Shown piece by piece: positions 1 to 8,774 of a stretch of DNA of 64,000 nucleotides. The notes under the pieces were generated by a model. That model worked only from the letters and a program-made list of their open reading frames with translations. It made no database searches and was not told the DNA's origin. The stretch is from an uncultured Gammaproteobacteria bacterium (GTDB lineage Bacteria; Pseudomonadota; Gammaproteobacteria; Eutrophobiales; Eutrophobiaceae), in contig CALSOP010000002.1 in assembly GCA_943788005.1 (NCBI GenBank), forward strand, positions 248,001 to 312,000, in the 5' to 3' direction. Every line of letters begins with the position of its first letter. Position 1 is the stretch's first letter. A program made the translations under genes and the position numbers.

Positions 1-1
1 A

Positions 2-619
2 GCCTGGCCACAAAAAATAAGTGATCTTTATCGCGGAGAGCCACTACTCATTACCGCAAAAGCGAAACAACTACCCAATGCAATCAATATCAGCGGCGAT
101 GTAGCCAATGATAACTGGTCATCAAAGTTAACGTTAAACGGTGGTCAAACCCGACAAGGCATTTCTACTCTTTGGGCAAGGAACAAAATCGCTGCATTAA
201 TGGAACAAAAACGTGACAACGAATTTGAATCTATAAAACAACTGATCATTGATACTGCATTAGAGCATCATCTGGTCAGTAAATTTACCAGCCTTGTTGC
301 CGTCGATGTCACACCGGTACGACCACTGGATAAAACTCTGGACTCGCATGCGATACCAACACATCTACCTGCCGGTTGGGATCATAAGAAAGTGTTTGGT
401 CAACCTTTTCCGGCAACAGCAACTGACGCACGGCTTAATTTCATCATAGGCATGTTACTGATGCTTCTTACTTCACTTTTAGTCTTATGCCTGCATGGAC
501 GCATGACTGCAGGGATGCAGGAGATAGAGAGACGCAGGAAGCCAAAGCCTAGGTACTTAGGGTCGCCTATAGCGCCTACTGTTGGTGTCAGGAACACAAA
601 CCCTAACCCGTCATCATGA
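2..619 (+). CDS. Marine proteobacterial sortase target protein, C-terminal part
   Basis: The frame is open from base 2, upstream of the ATG at 200 in the ORF track, so this is the 3' end of a larger gene cut by the window edge. Proteins of this family (VIT plus vWA domains) are processed by the class GN sortase encoded next. A sorting signal is visible near the end: FPATATDA, a hydrophobic stretch (FIIGMLLMLLTSLLVLCL), then a basic tail. The tail is unusually long and its first part is the translation of a dispersed repeat (503-556). The stop overlaps the sortase start. The N-terminal domains are outside the window, so the assignment rests on the sorting signal and the neighbour. Confidence 0.75.
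   Translation, partial: AWPQKISDLYRGEPLLITAKAKQLPNAINISGDVANDNWSSKLTLNGGQTRQGISTLWARNKIAALMEQKRDNEFESIKQLIIDTALEHHLVSKFTSLVAVDVTPVRPLDKTLDSHAIPTHLPAGWDHKKVFGQPFPATATDARLNFIIGMLLMLLTSLLVLCLHGRMTAGMQEIERRRKPKPRYLGSPIAPTVGVRNTNPNPSS
503..556 (+). repeat. Dispersed ~52-bp repeat, copy A (inside coding sequence)
   Basis: The stretch starting ATGACTGCAGGGATGCAGG matches 41938-41992 (ATGACTGCATGGACGCAGG) over about 52 bases with only a few substitutions, including the shared AGATAGAG and GCCAAAGCC blocks. Here it is read in frame as the charged tail of the sortase target. Confidence 0.7.
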
Positions 620-1200
620 TTCGTACGTTTAAGAAAGTACTAATAATATTCCTCCCCCTCTGCGGCTTATGGTTCATAGGACAAGGTTCCTATATCCATG
701 CCAAGGCGGTGGTCGCACAACTCCTCCTGGAGACAGCATGGACAGAAACGCTCGGTGGCAATAAGGAGGTGAAACCTTGGCCATGGTCAGATACCTGGCC
801 CGTCGCTCGTCTAAGTGCACCCGCCCTTGGTATTAGTCGCATCGTCCTGGCCGGAGCCAGTGGTTCTTCACTGGCTTTCGGCCCAGGGCATCTTTTTGGT
901 AGTACGCCGCCAGGCGAAAACGGCAATATTATTATCTCAGGACATCGAGACACTCATTTTTCTTTTCTGGAAAATATAAAGAAAGGCGATCATTTAGAAC
1001 TTCAATCAAATAAAAAAACGAGTGCTTATCAAGTCACCGATATACAGATTATCGATAAGACAAAAGTAGAAGCTATTCCTGTCGATTCAGAAAACAAATT
1101 GATTTTAATCACCTGTTATCCCTTTGACGCCATTCAATCAGGCGGACCATTACGTTACATGATTACCGCTAAATTCAAACATTCATTTATTCTTAGTTGA
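616..1200 (+). CDS. Class GN sortase
   Basis: A 194-residue membrane-anchored cysteine transpeptidase predicted to cleave and reattach the neighbouring LPxTG-like substrate on the outer side of the inner membrane. An N-terminal hydrophobic anchor (about 8-25) is followed by the sortase fold with the catalytic triad in order: His110 (SGHRDTHFSFL), Cys167 (LITCYPFD) and Arg180 (GGPLRYMITA). The length fits the single-substrate GN family of marine proteobacteria. The ATG overlaps the end of the target gene by 4 nt, indicating translational coupling of a dedicated enzyme-substrate pair. Confidence 0.9.
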   Translation: MIRTFKKVLIIFLPLCGLWFIGQGSYIHAKAVVAQLLLETAWTETLGGNKEVKPWPWSDTWPVARLSAPALGISRIVLAGASGSSLAFGPGHLFGSTPPGENGNIIISGHRDTHFSFLENIKKGDHLELQSNKKTSAYQVTDIQIIDKTKVEAIPVDSENKLILITCYPFDAIQSGGPLRYMITAKFKHSFILS

Positions 1201-1209
1201 GGAAATCTT

Positions 1210-2535
1210 ATGCACGCATTATTAAAATCAACCTGTGAAATTCCCGTACCTAAAGAACGTTCACTAAGATTAACCGAGCAGGTTAATCCCGTTTTAAGCA
1301 ACGAAGTACGACGACGCTTGCGCTATATGCACATGCAAAGTTTTGATCAGATACAAGGCGGTCTGTTATCGCCGATTAAATTTATTGATCGCGACAGCAC
1401 AGAATATTCTTTAGTTGTAGCTGCTGATCAGGACAAGAGTGAAGAACGTATGGCAATGACCACTTTAGATAATGCCTCTGCATTACTCGATCCCGTGTGG
1501 GGAGGCGTTTATCAATACTCTACACAGGGAAAATGGGATGTCCCTCACTATCGTAAAACCATGGCGGCTCAAGCAGGCCACCTCCGTTTGTATGCATTGG
1601 CCTACGCGCAAATGAAATTGAGTCAATACAACGATGTGTGTGATTCGATTCAATCGTATATAAAGAACTTTATGACTTCAGGTTCTGGTGCATTTTATTC
1701 GGGCCAATCCGATTGCATCGCTGGCATTAATCCAATGCTGTATTTTTCACTTAACAATACAAGTCGGAAAAAAATTGGCATACCAGAAGTCGATAAACGT
1801 ATACACACTAGAGAAAATGGTTGGATTATTGAGGCCTTGGCAACACATTTTGAATACTGTGACAATCAAAATAGTTTAACTATGGCCATTGAAGCTGCCA
1901 GTTGGATAAACCAGTATTGTCGTGATAAAGATAATGGTTATTTGACTAATACAACGAGCCAAACACCATTGTATCTGTCAGATACACTTTCGATGGCCAG
2001 AGCAATGTTACAACTATATCGCGCGACGCTTGATAACCAGTATCTAAAGTTGGCATGCAATTCAGCACATTTTATTAATCGCAATTTCAAAAATGAGATT
2101 TGCGGTTATAACAGTAGATTACACTCTAAAAATGAAACGACACCCCCTCGACAAATTGACGAAAATATCTCACTAACCCGTTTCGCTAATTTACTAAGTT
2201 ACTATAGTGATGAAAAAGAATTCACAAAGATGGCAAAGCATGGTTTGCGCTATCTATGCATCCCGGAGATTGCAACAGCGCGCATGGAAGAAGCCGGCAT
2301 ATTGCTTATTGATCGTGAGATGTCTTCAACACCTTTTACTATTACAATTCATGGAAAAAGATATGACCCTGTTTTAAAAGCGTTTGTAAAGATCGCCCAG
2401 CGTAATGCAGCCTGGTATAAGTTGATTAAGGTCAATTCAGCAGCGTCTGCTTCCGCCTCAATTGAGATTGATGGCATAAAATCAAAAGCGGTAACATCTC
2501 CTGAGAAACTTCAGCAGTTACTTCAAAGTCACTAG
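1210..2535 (+). CDS. YyaL/SSP411-like six-hairpin protein lacking the thioredoxin domain
   Basis: A 441-residue protein starting 9 nt after the sortase stop and probably cotranscribed with it. The segment WGGVYQYSTQGKWDVPHY is the hallmark of the (alpha/alpha)6 barrel of YyaL / spermatogenesis-associated protein 20 relatives. Repeated helical hairpins follow to about residue 350. The N-terminal thioredoxin-like domain of full-length YyaL proteins (over 600 residues) is absent and no signal peptide is evident. Function is unknown; a glycan-processing or accessory role for the sortase pair is only inferred from adjacency. Confidence 0.6.
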   Translation: MHALLKSTCEIPVPKERSLRLTEQVNPVLSNEVRRRLRYMHMQSFDQIQGGLLSPIKFIDRDSTEYSLVVAADQDKSEERMAMTTLDNASALLDPVWGGVYQYSTQGKWDVPHYRKTMAAQAGHLRLYALAYAQMKLSQYNDVCDSIQSYIKNFMTSGSGAFYSGQSDCIAGINPMLYFSLNNTSRKKIGIPEVDKRIHTRENGWIIEALATHFEYCDNQNSLTMAIEAASWINQYCRDKDNGYLTNTTSQTPLYLSDTLSMARAMLQLYRATLDNQYLKLACNSAHFINRNFKNEICGYNSRLHSKNETTPPRQIDENISLTRFANLLSYYSDEKEFTKMAKHGLRYLCIPEIATARMEEAGILLIDREMSSTPFTITIHGKRYDPVLKAFVKIAQRNAAWYKLIKVNSAASASASIEIDGIKSKAVTSPEKLQQLLQSH

Positions 2536-2715
2536 TTATTTTCAAAGCAAAGCACTTGACACTTATACTAAATAGGCAGAGACTCGCGCGCCATGAACAC
2601 TCAAACACACACAATATTAATTTCAACTTGGCTGCATCTTCTGCTGAAGCGAGTCAACTATTGTCTGTGTGCCGGAGAATCATAAAGCTTAATTAACAAA
2701 AATACTGATTCATAT

Positions 2716-2753
2716 AAAAAGGCCACAGGATAAAACCTGAGGCCTTTTTTTTT
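2716..2753 (+). terminator. Rho-independent terminator
   Basis: Stem AAAAAGGCC-ACAGG / CCTG-A-GGCCTTTTT with a six-base loop, followed by a run of nine T. It lies downstream of the sortase/YyaL-like operon and ahead of the EamA gene. Confidence 0.85.
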
Positions 2754-2760
2754 ATGTACT

Positions 2761-2895
2761 GTATGCCGCAAGAGGATACGATTACAGGACGTAATCGGTA
2801 GAGTCGAGTCTGCAACAGAGACCGAGGAGTCCGTAGCCGCGTTCTCCATGAATGGAGTGTAGAACAGGAACCCATAGAGCGAGTTAACCGGAGTA
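2761..2895. repeat. Structured intergenic segment with nested palindromes
   Basis: The 2536-2899 gap holds the terminator and then this GC-richer stretch. I see CGATTAC-aggac-GTAATCG and, inside GTTCT...AGAAC, the palindrome CTCCAT-ga-ATGGAG. The wording 'catgaatggagtgtagaacaggaaccc atagagcgag' is loosely similar to the dispersed repeat at 503 and 41938, so it may be a diverged relative. No convincing ORF crosses it on either strand. Confidence 0.4.
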
Positions 2896-2899
2896 AAAC

Positions 2900-3784
2900 A
2901 TGCAAGTCATAACAGCCTATATTTCAATTGTCCTCATTTGGGCTACAACGCCACTGGCTATCCAATGGAGTAGTGAGTCCGTGGGCTTTCTGTTTGGCAT
3001 ATCTAGCAGAATGATTCTCGGTGCTATTCTTGCTTTAATCATTATCGTACTACTTGGTAAACGCTTAGCCACGCATCGTAAGGCTCTGCAAACTTATGTT
3101 GCCTCTGGATTGGGTTTATTTACTGCCATGTTGACGGTGTATTGGAGTGCCCAATATATCCCTTCGGGCTGGATCTCTATCATCTACGGCGTAACACCTA
3201 TTATTACTGGTTTATTTGCCATGAAATTACTTGGTGAACGCGGTTTAACATTGTTTCGAACTTTAGCGATCATTATGAGTATTATTGGCTTATACATCAT
3301 GCTTAACACTGGACTGCAATTCGGATCAAACACTACCTACGGTATTATTGGCGTCATCGCATCATCGGTGTTTTATTCACTGAGCATGGTTATGGTTAAA
3401 AAAATCGATGCTGATATTGATACTTATTCAACAGTGACAGGAGGCTTACTTGTGTCTGCCATTTTATATATTGCTGTTTGGTTTGGCTCTGGGATTGAAA
3501 TCCCCCCTGAAATACCCTTTCGAGCAGGGGCAGCCATATTTTATCTAGCTACCGTAGGTTCTTTGCTGGGGTTCTTCTTATTTTACTTCGTACTAAAACG
3601 AGTTGAGGCAACACGAACTTCATTAATAACATTGATAGTCCCCGTGTGTGCACTCATGCTCGGTCATTTTCTTAATGATGAGGCGATAACTAGTGAAGTC
3701 ATCACTGGATGTGCCATGATCTTATCGGGCTTGCTTTTATTCGAATTTGAAGGTGCAATACGCCATATAAAAATAATCGATTAA
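2900..3784 (+). CDS. EamA/DMT-family transporter
   Basis: A 294-residue inner-membrane protein of the drug/metabolite transporter superfamily, built of two repeated EamA domains. About ten hydrophobic segments cover the whole length. The first repeat ends around FALMKLLGERG-like text (FAMKLLGERG) and the second around LMLGHFLNDEAIT, the acidic end-of-repeat motif typical of the family. The substrate cannot be deduced. GGAGT lies upstream of the ATG. It stands alone after the terminator at 2716 and precedes the mechanosensitive channel by 22 nt. Confidence 0.85.
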   Translation: MQVITAYISIVLIWATTPLAIQWSSESVGFLFGISSRMILGAILALIIIVLLGKRLATHRKALQTYVASGLGLFTAMLTVYWSAQYIPSGWISIIYGVTPIITGLFAMKLLGERGLTLFRTLAIIMSIIGLYIMLNTGLQFGSNTTYGIIGVIASSVFYSLSMVMVKKIDADIDTYSTVTGGLLVSAILYIAVWFGSGIEIPPEIPFRAGAAIFYLATVGSLLGFFLFYFVLKRVEATRTSLITLIVPVCALMLGHFLNDEAITSEVITGCAMILSGLLLFEFEGAIRHIKIID

Positions 3785-3806
3785 TCATAAATTCTGGAGA
3801 TTTACC

Positions 3807-4597
3807 ATGGGCGACACTTTAATAGCATTACTAACGAATATCGCTATTGCCGCTGCCATTTTATTTGGTGGCATTTGGCTGGCTAAGCAAATTAAAAAAT
3901 ATGTTGTATTAATGATGGAAAAACGCAATGTCGATGCATTGCTTGCTTCATTTTCTAGCAATATAGTCTATGTCGCTCTGGTCGCTTTTGTTGTAATTGC
4001 AGCACTGAGTCAACTTGGAATCCAAACCACATCATTTGTTGCATTATTGGTGCCGCAGGCTTAGCCATTGGTTTGGCATTACAAGGTTCTTTGGCTAATT
4101 TTGCATCGGGTGTAATGATCATTGCTTTTCGTCCATTCAAAGTCGGCGACTTTATCGAAGCCGGCGGCGTTGCAGGTGTAGTCGAAGGCATTCAAATCTT
4201 CTCAACACAAATGCGTACCGGTGATAACAAAGCCATCATTCTTCCTAACTCTGGCATTACTAGTGGCAACATAACTAATTATTCTGCGAAAGATACCCGC
4301 CGTGTTGATATGGTCTTTGGTATTGGCTATGACGATGACATTAAGAAGACAAAAGATATATTAATGGAACTAATCACAGACGACGAAAGAATACTAAAAG
4401 ACCCTGAGCCGCTCGTTGCTGTTTCTGAGCTGGGCGATAGCAGTGTTAATTTTGTTGTCCGTCCTTGGGTTAACTCTGCTGATTTTTGGGGTGTTAAATT
4501 TGATTATACAGAAGCTGTTAAATTACGTTTTGATAAAGAAGGCATCTCTATTCCTTATCCTCAACAGGATCTACATCTACATAAAGTAGAAAAATAA
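3807..4597 (+). pseudogene. mscS: Small-conductance mechanosensitive channel (MscS), single frameshift
   Basis: Two adjacent ORFs (3807-4064 and 4073-4597) together make a normal ~263-residue MscS. The first carries the membrane helices and ends in TTSFVALLVPQA*. The second frame continues IGAAGLAIGLALQGSLANFASGVMI, the pore-lining TM3 and start of the cytoplasmic beta domain, then the alpha/beta vestibule. One missing base near 4043-4047, just before ATTGGTGCCGCAGG, explains the break. The frameshift falls in the pore helix, so neither half can make a channel. Both halves look well conserved, so this is either a very recent mutation or a sequencing error. Confidence 0.85.
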
Positions 4598-4610
4598 AAT
4601 CTTATAAATA

Positions 4611-4658
4611 AAAAAACCAGCCAACCTTTAAAGATGAGGTTGGCTGGTTTTGTTTTTT
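4611..4658. terminator. Strong bidirectional terminator
   Basis: A near-perfect stem AACCAGCCAACCT / AGGTTGGCTGGTT with a nine-base loop is flanked by A-rich and T-rich runs. It can end transcription of mscS from the left and of the small minus-strand gene from the right. Confidence 0.9.
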
Positions 4659-4694
4659 AGTTTAATAATTCAAACAGTTGCTGTTCTAAATTAA

Positions 4695-5009
4695 TTAAAC
4701 GACTTTCTTTACTAAGAAATGATAACCTGCGACAACCTCATCTTGTGGCTGACCTAGTGATCCGCTAATACCCAAATCGTCAACCTTGCCGAGACTCAAT
4801 CCACCACCAAGTACTACTCCATTTCTGATAATGCCCTTCTTTACATTAAAGAGCACATTGCCATCAGTATCACTTATTAGGCCATGCTTTACTTTCCCAA
4901 CAGGATTGCCTGCTCCCGCTGCTTCGCCATCTCTGACTACTCCAGCCCATACATTTCCGACTATTTTACCTGAATCATCTTGGACTAAGCCATTATCAAA
5001 ACTTGCCAT
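4695..5009 (-). CDS. Small repeat protein, 5-fold beta-flower-like
   Basis: A 104-residue protein with no signal peptide or membrane segment, made of recurring units of about 15-20 residues around G-x-V-x-x-G-x-I/V-x-D/N-G (VQDDSGKIVGNVWAGVV, PVGKVKHGLISDTDG, LFNVKKGIIRNG, SLGKVDDLGISGS). That glycine-rich blade pattern resembles 5-fold beta-flower proteins. Function is unknown. It is isolated, converges on the mscS terminator and has AGGGG upstream of its ATG. Confidence 0.45.
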   Translation of the reverse strand: MASFDNGLVQDDSGKIVGNVWAGVVRDGEAAGAGNPVGKVKHGLISDTDGNVLFNVKKGIIRNGVVLGGGLSLGKVDDLGISGSLGQPQDEVVAGYHFLVKKVV

Positions 5010-5330
5010 ATTCTTACTACCCCTAACTTATATCCACCTTATTATTTATATGCTCCCAATGTGGTGGTTACCATTGTCAGCTCACTTGTTTAGACTAATT
5101 TTAAATTCAAGCAGAATCTTAAATCAAGAAAAACCGAACGACACAACTCGCTCTGTATTGCCTATATATAAGTATAAAAATGATGTAAAAAGTCAGAATT
5201 ATTAATTTACTGGCTTCTATTAAAGTGATTTATTAAGAAAAATCAGGTTTTATCAATCGTTGATAACAACCTTTTGTCATGATCAAAATTGTGCGTTAGC
5301 GGGGGTTTATAAGTCTAGGCAATGCCTTAA
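5010..5330. other. Gene-free gap with a 15-bp palindrome
   Basis: I see no supportable gene. The left end must hold the promoter of the minus-strand repeat protein. The only marked structure is TATCAA-TCG-TTGATA at 5251-5265, a perfect 6+6 palindrome of operator size. Confidence 0.4.
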
Positions 5331-5981
5331 TTAAATAATTATCGAGTACATGAACTGTTGAAAACCAGATATAAGCGGTCCGATTATTTCAAACAAAACA
5401 CCACTGACTAATAATAAGACAAGGATAATCAAACCATAAGGCTCGATTTTCGCATACCGAGATGCAATTGATTCTGGTAAAAGAGAGAAAACCACGCGAC
5501 TACCGTCTAGTGGTGGCAACGGAAATAGATTAAGAATCATCAATAAACTATTGATGACGATACCTGCCCAAGCCATTAATGTTAAAATATGCGCTACCGA
5601 GTTACCTTGATCAGCAGCAGTAATAAACAATTTAGCAATGAGCAACCAAAAAGCAACCATAAGCAAGTTTGCACCAGGACCGGCTAATGCAACCAATGCA
5701 ATATCGCGTTTTTTATTATTAAGCTGATTCCAGTTTACAGGTACTGGCTTTGCCCAACCGAATATAAACCCACTGGCAAAGAACATAATCAACGGCACCA
5801 CAACGGTACCCACTGGGTCAATATGCTTTAATGGATTGATCGATAATCTTCCCATGTCTTTTGCCGTTGAGTCTCCCAACATCATGGCAGCCCAACCATG
5901 TCCTACTTCATGCAAGGTAATTGCAAAAAGTACCGGAACACTCCAGACAAGGATTTGGTAAAAAATAGAAAGTTCAGACAT
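5331..5981 (-). CDS. Site-2 protease-like M50 metallopeptidase
   Basis: A 216-residue inner-membrane zinc protease. The zinc ligands are in HEVGHG near residue 24 and the third ligand in NLFPLPPLDGSRV about two thirds along, matching the M50B (YwhC-like) arrangement. Five to six hydrophobic segments cover the chain and there is no PDZ or CBS domain. The family cleaves substrates within the membrane; the substrate here is unknown. It lies 37 nt downstream of ttcA on the same strand. Confidence 0.85.
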   Translation of the reverse strand: MSELSIFYQILVWSVPVLFAITLHEVGHGWAAMMLGDSTAKDMGRLSINPLKHIDPVGTVVVPLIMFFASGFIFGWAKPVPVNWNQLNNKKRDIALVALAGPGANLLMVAFWLLIAKLFITAADQGNSVAHILTLMAWAGIVINSLLMILNLFPLPPLDGSRVVFSLLPESIASRYAKIEPYGLIILVLLLVSGVLFEIIGPLISGFQQFMYSIII

Positions 5982-6018
5982 GTATTAATTGAAAATAATA
6001 TTTGGTTATAAAATATCA

Positions 6019-6882
6019 CTAATCCTGTGTGCCAAGGAGCCATGCGTCAGTGTCAAGTGCTTGTGCATTTACAACGGCACCCAAATGTTCAAACTCAAAT
6101 GCATTGGTGTCCAATAAATGCGATGGAACAACATTTTGAATACTGGTAAATATTGACTCTACCCTACCAGGTTTTTGTGTGTTCCATTCAGACAACATTT
6201 TCTTAATCGCTTGTCGCTGCATATTGTCCTGCGACCCACATAAGGTACAAGGAATAATTGGAAAAGCCTTTTCTTCAGAATAAGATTTTATATCTGTTTC
6301 AGCACAGTACGCTAATGGGCGAATCACAACATTCTCACCATCATCACTTAATAACTTTGCTGGCATTGATTTTAGCTTGCCACCGTAAAACATATTTAAA
6401 AATAAGGTTTCAATAATATCTTCACGATGATGTCCTAAGGCTATCTTGGTATACCCCTGTTCTTTAGCAAAACGGTAAATAATGCCCCTACGCAGCCGTG
6501 AACATAAACCACAATATGTTTTATTCTCAGGGATAACGCGCTTAACAACACTGTAGGTATCTTCTTCAATAATATGATATTCAATACCCAGCGCATCAAG
6601 ATAGTCGGGTAAGACATGCTCAGGAAAACCGGGTTGTTTTTGATCAAGATTTACAGCGATCAATTCAAACTCTACCGGGGCATTTCGCTGCAAGCTTTGC
6701 AAGATATCCAACATCGTATAAGAATCAGCGCCACCTGATAGGCAAACCATAACCCGATCACCGGCTTCTATCATATTAAAATCAGCAATGGCACGACCGA
6801 CATTGCGTCGTAAACGTTTATGCAATTTATCGTGATTATATTTTTCTTTACGTTGCGCGACTTGCATCTTAGGCTTGACCAC
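6019..6882 (-). CDS. ttcA: tRNA 2-thiocytidine(32) synthetase TtcA
   Basis: A 287-residue PP-loop ATPase that thiolates C32 of certain tRNAs using an [Fe-S] cluster. The match is strong along the whole length: [17 protein letters not shown] at the start, cysteines CGLC and PCTLCGSQ, and [10 protein letters not shown]. Oddly, the PP-loop reads [10 protein letters not shown] where E. coli TtcA has SGGKDSYTML, so the usual lysine is alanine (codon GCT on the minus strand). The start overlaps the end of the upstream Rap1a-like gene by 14 nt. Nothing else suggests decay. Confidence 0.93.
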   Translation of the reverse strand: MVKPKMQVAQRKEKYNHDKLHKRLRRNVGRAIADFNMIEAGDRVMVCLSGGADSYTMLDILQSLQRNAPVEFELIAVNLDQKQPGFPEHVLPDYLDALGIEYHIIEEDTYSVVKRVIPENKTYCGLCSRLRRGIIYRFAKEQGYTKIALGHHREDIIETLFLNMFYGGKLKSMPAKLLSDDGENVVIRPLAYCAETDIKSYSEEKAFPIIPCTLCGSQDNMQRQAIKKMLSEWNTQKPGRVESIFTSIQNVVPSHLLDTNAFEFEHLGAVVNAQALDTDAWLLGTQD

Positions 6883-7261
6883 CTGTTCCTGTACAAGGAA
6901 AACTTTTTGTAAGTGCTTCTAAAGCCAATGTTTGCGCAGCTTCTTTAGAACGTGAAGATTGCTTACGTAAGTAGGCAATAACCTTATCAGTGACTTCTTC
7001 TTTCGGATTCAGCTGTGGGTTTATACAAAAAAATGGAGCGCTTTGTTCTGCTTGTTGCAACTTTATTACTGTTAAGACCAGGCCAACAACATACTGTACA
7101 CAACCATTATTTGGCGCGCCTGGTGCTGAACCTTTCTCACAGCTTTCGAGAAGTTCTCCTGCCGTCAATAATTCAGACTCTTCTTCCTCTGCGAGTACTA
7201 TATTTGTATTAAGCAGTCCTATGCTTAGAAAAATTAATATCGTTTTCTTTATCAAGCTCAT
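6869..7261 (-). CDS. Rap1a/Tai-like periplasmic protein
   Basis: A 130-residue secreted protein. The signal peptide is [24 protein letters not shown] and the mature part has the Rap1a/Tai layout: [12 protein letters not shown], then [14 protein letters not shown], and the C-terminal [10 protein letters not shown], giving four conserved cysteines. Family members include immunity proteins against amidase toxins delivered by type VI secretion, but many are uncharacterised periplasmic proteins. No toxin or secretion gene is visible here. It overlaps ttcA by 14 nt, so the two are translationally coupled. Confidence 0.65.
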   Translation of the reverse strand: MSLIKKTILIFLSIGLLNTNIVLAEEEESELLTAGELLESCEKGSAPGAPNNGCVQYVVGLVLTVIKLQQAEQSAPFFCINPQLNPKEEVTDKVIAYLRKQSSRSKEAAQTLALEALTKSFPCTGTGGQA

Positions 7262-7325
7262 TTCTCTTCCTCAGTTAAATCGCCAAAGGCGCCGTAGTTT
7301 ATCACTATCCGGTGTAATTATTCCG

Positions 7326-7928
7326 TCAAAATGATGATCCTGGTTGTATTAGAAATTCCAACTCATTTGCACTGGAAAGTCGGTTTAACACTTTGTTTCG
7401 ATGTGGAAATCGACGAAATCGTTCAATAACTTCTTTGTGTTTTTCAGCATATTGCAAATAACCCTGAAACCCGTCCTTCAAATCTTCAGGCACTTCAAAG
7501 AGAAGCTTCTGAAATAATGAAACACATTGACACTGATTATCCAGATTCTCTGAATGTTCCAGCAGCATGTAATAAAAGACTCTTTCGATAAAACGTAATG
7601 AGCTATCATAATTTTTACCAATGCCTTCTAATGCAATTTTCAAAGCCTTGCTGTCTTGTGAAAAAGCATCGAGACTATCGCGATTAATAACTCGTGAAAA
7701 TTGATCTAATATGATAATCAGTGCTAACTGACCTTTTATACTGTTTAACCAATCACCCAGTTCATCGTTAATGGCTAATCGATATAGCTCTCCAAACCGC
7801 TCCTTTATAACATGGTCGGTTTTCGCATCCTTGCCCCACCACAAGCCAGACTGTTGCCTTATGATTTTTTTTTGATCGGTCTCTGTCCCAAACCAAAAAG
7901 AAAGTACTTTATTGATATCTTCAATCAA
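7326..7928 (-). CDS. DUF924 family protein
   Basis: A 200-residue cytosolic helical protein beginning INKVLSFWFGTE, the signature start of DUF924, followed by LALIIILDQFSRVI and FIERVFYYMLLEHSE, also typical of the family. The fold resembles tetratricopeptide-like helices and the biochemical role is unknown. It is separated from the Rap1a-like gene by a 64-nt gap and follows the small membrane protein by 22 nt on the same strand. Confidence 0.85.
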   Translation of the reverse strand: MIEDINKVLSFWFGTETDQKKIIRQQSGLWWGKDAKTDHVIKERFGELYRLAINDELGDWLNSIKGQLALIIILDQFSRVINRDSLDAFSQDSKALKIALEGIGKNYDSSLRFIERVFYYMLLEHSENLDNQCQCVSLFQKLLFEVPEDLKDGFQGYLQYAEKHKEVIERFRRFPHRNKVLNRLSSANELEFLIQPGSSF

Positions 7929-7950
7929 TATATATACCTAATACCAAGTA

Positions 7951-8139
7951 TTAGCCACTTACCAAAGCAATTAATAGAAGAACAAATAATACAACTGCAC
8001 CAATGGGTATTAATGCACCTTTCCAATCTGGGTTTTCTATCTGTTGACTATGCTCCATCTCTTTTTTTGCACCCGGCCAAAAGAAAAAGAGTATCGCAAT
8101 CATAACAATGACTAGTGTTACTTGTTCCCAAACTGGCAT
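7951..8139 (-). CDS. Small two-helix membrane protein
   Basis: A 62-residue protein with hydrophobic segments at about 6-22 and 44-60, separated by a short charged loop (GAKKEMEHSQQIENPDWKG). It has no recognised domain. It lies 22 nt upstream of the DUF924 gene on the same strand and is likely cotranscribed. The clear two-helix pattern and tidy spacing support a real gene. Confidence 0.55.
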   Translation of the reverse strand: MPVWEQVTLVIVMIAILFFFWPGAKKEMEHSQQIENPDWKGALIPIGAVVLFVLLLIALVSG

Positions 8140-8298
8140 AGTCGTCTAATCCTTTCGTTCATTAAATTATAGAAACAGGATAATCAGTATAACTTTGAAT
8201 CAACTACGGTCACAGACCATCCTGTATATTTTTGGAGACTCTTTCAATAACATCCTTTACCCTTGATAATTACTTGAAGAAACTAAATATAATTCTAA

Positions 8299-8691
8299 AT
8301 GGATCATACAGCTCTTAATGAAGGCCTGACCTTACTGGCAATATCTTTACTTGTCGTTTGGGTTTTAAAACGAATTAAACTACCCCCAATTTTGGGTTAC
8401 CTATTTGTCGGTGTTCTAGTCGGCCCATATTCATTAGGCTGGTTGCCCGAGGGTGAACATATCAAGACTCTGGCAGAGATTGGAGTGGTGTTTCTGCTCT
8501 TTATGGTTGGTCTCGAATTCTCATTATCAAGACTGATAGCGATGAGAGCGACTGTTTTTGGTCTAGGTAGTTGTCAGGTTGTTATTTCGACCTTATCCGG
8601 TGGGTTTATTGCCTGGCTAACAGGTATCGAATGGCAAGCAGCATTGGTCGTCGGCGGTGCGCTGGCGCTTTCTTCAACAGCAATTGTTGCC
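8299..8691 (+). pseudogene. Kef-type cation:proton antiporter, 3' end lost at IS junction
   Basis: The first ~131 residues of a CPA2/Kef antiporter: LPPILGYLFVGVLVGPYSLGW, AEIGVVFLLFMVGLEFSLSRL and ALALSSTAIVA are all family landmarks. Host sequence stops exactly at the IS left end (8692), and the ORF runs 15 codons into the IS before a stop (8736). The rest of the transport domain and any TrkA-N domain are absent, and they do not reappear beyond either IS copy in this window. It is non-functional as it stands. Confidence 0.9.
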
Positions 8692-8774
8692 TGTACCCCG
8701 TCAGCACCATGTGGACCAACTAGCCTGATTGTCTAAGAGATAGTTTTAGTTCATCGTTAACCCAAGAGGAAACG

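Noticed and set aside
4786-5205. 139-residue plus-strand ORF
   Set aside because: It is mostly antisense to the better-supported small repeat protein and has a low-complexity Pro/Thr composition.
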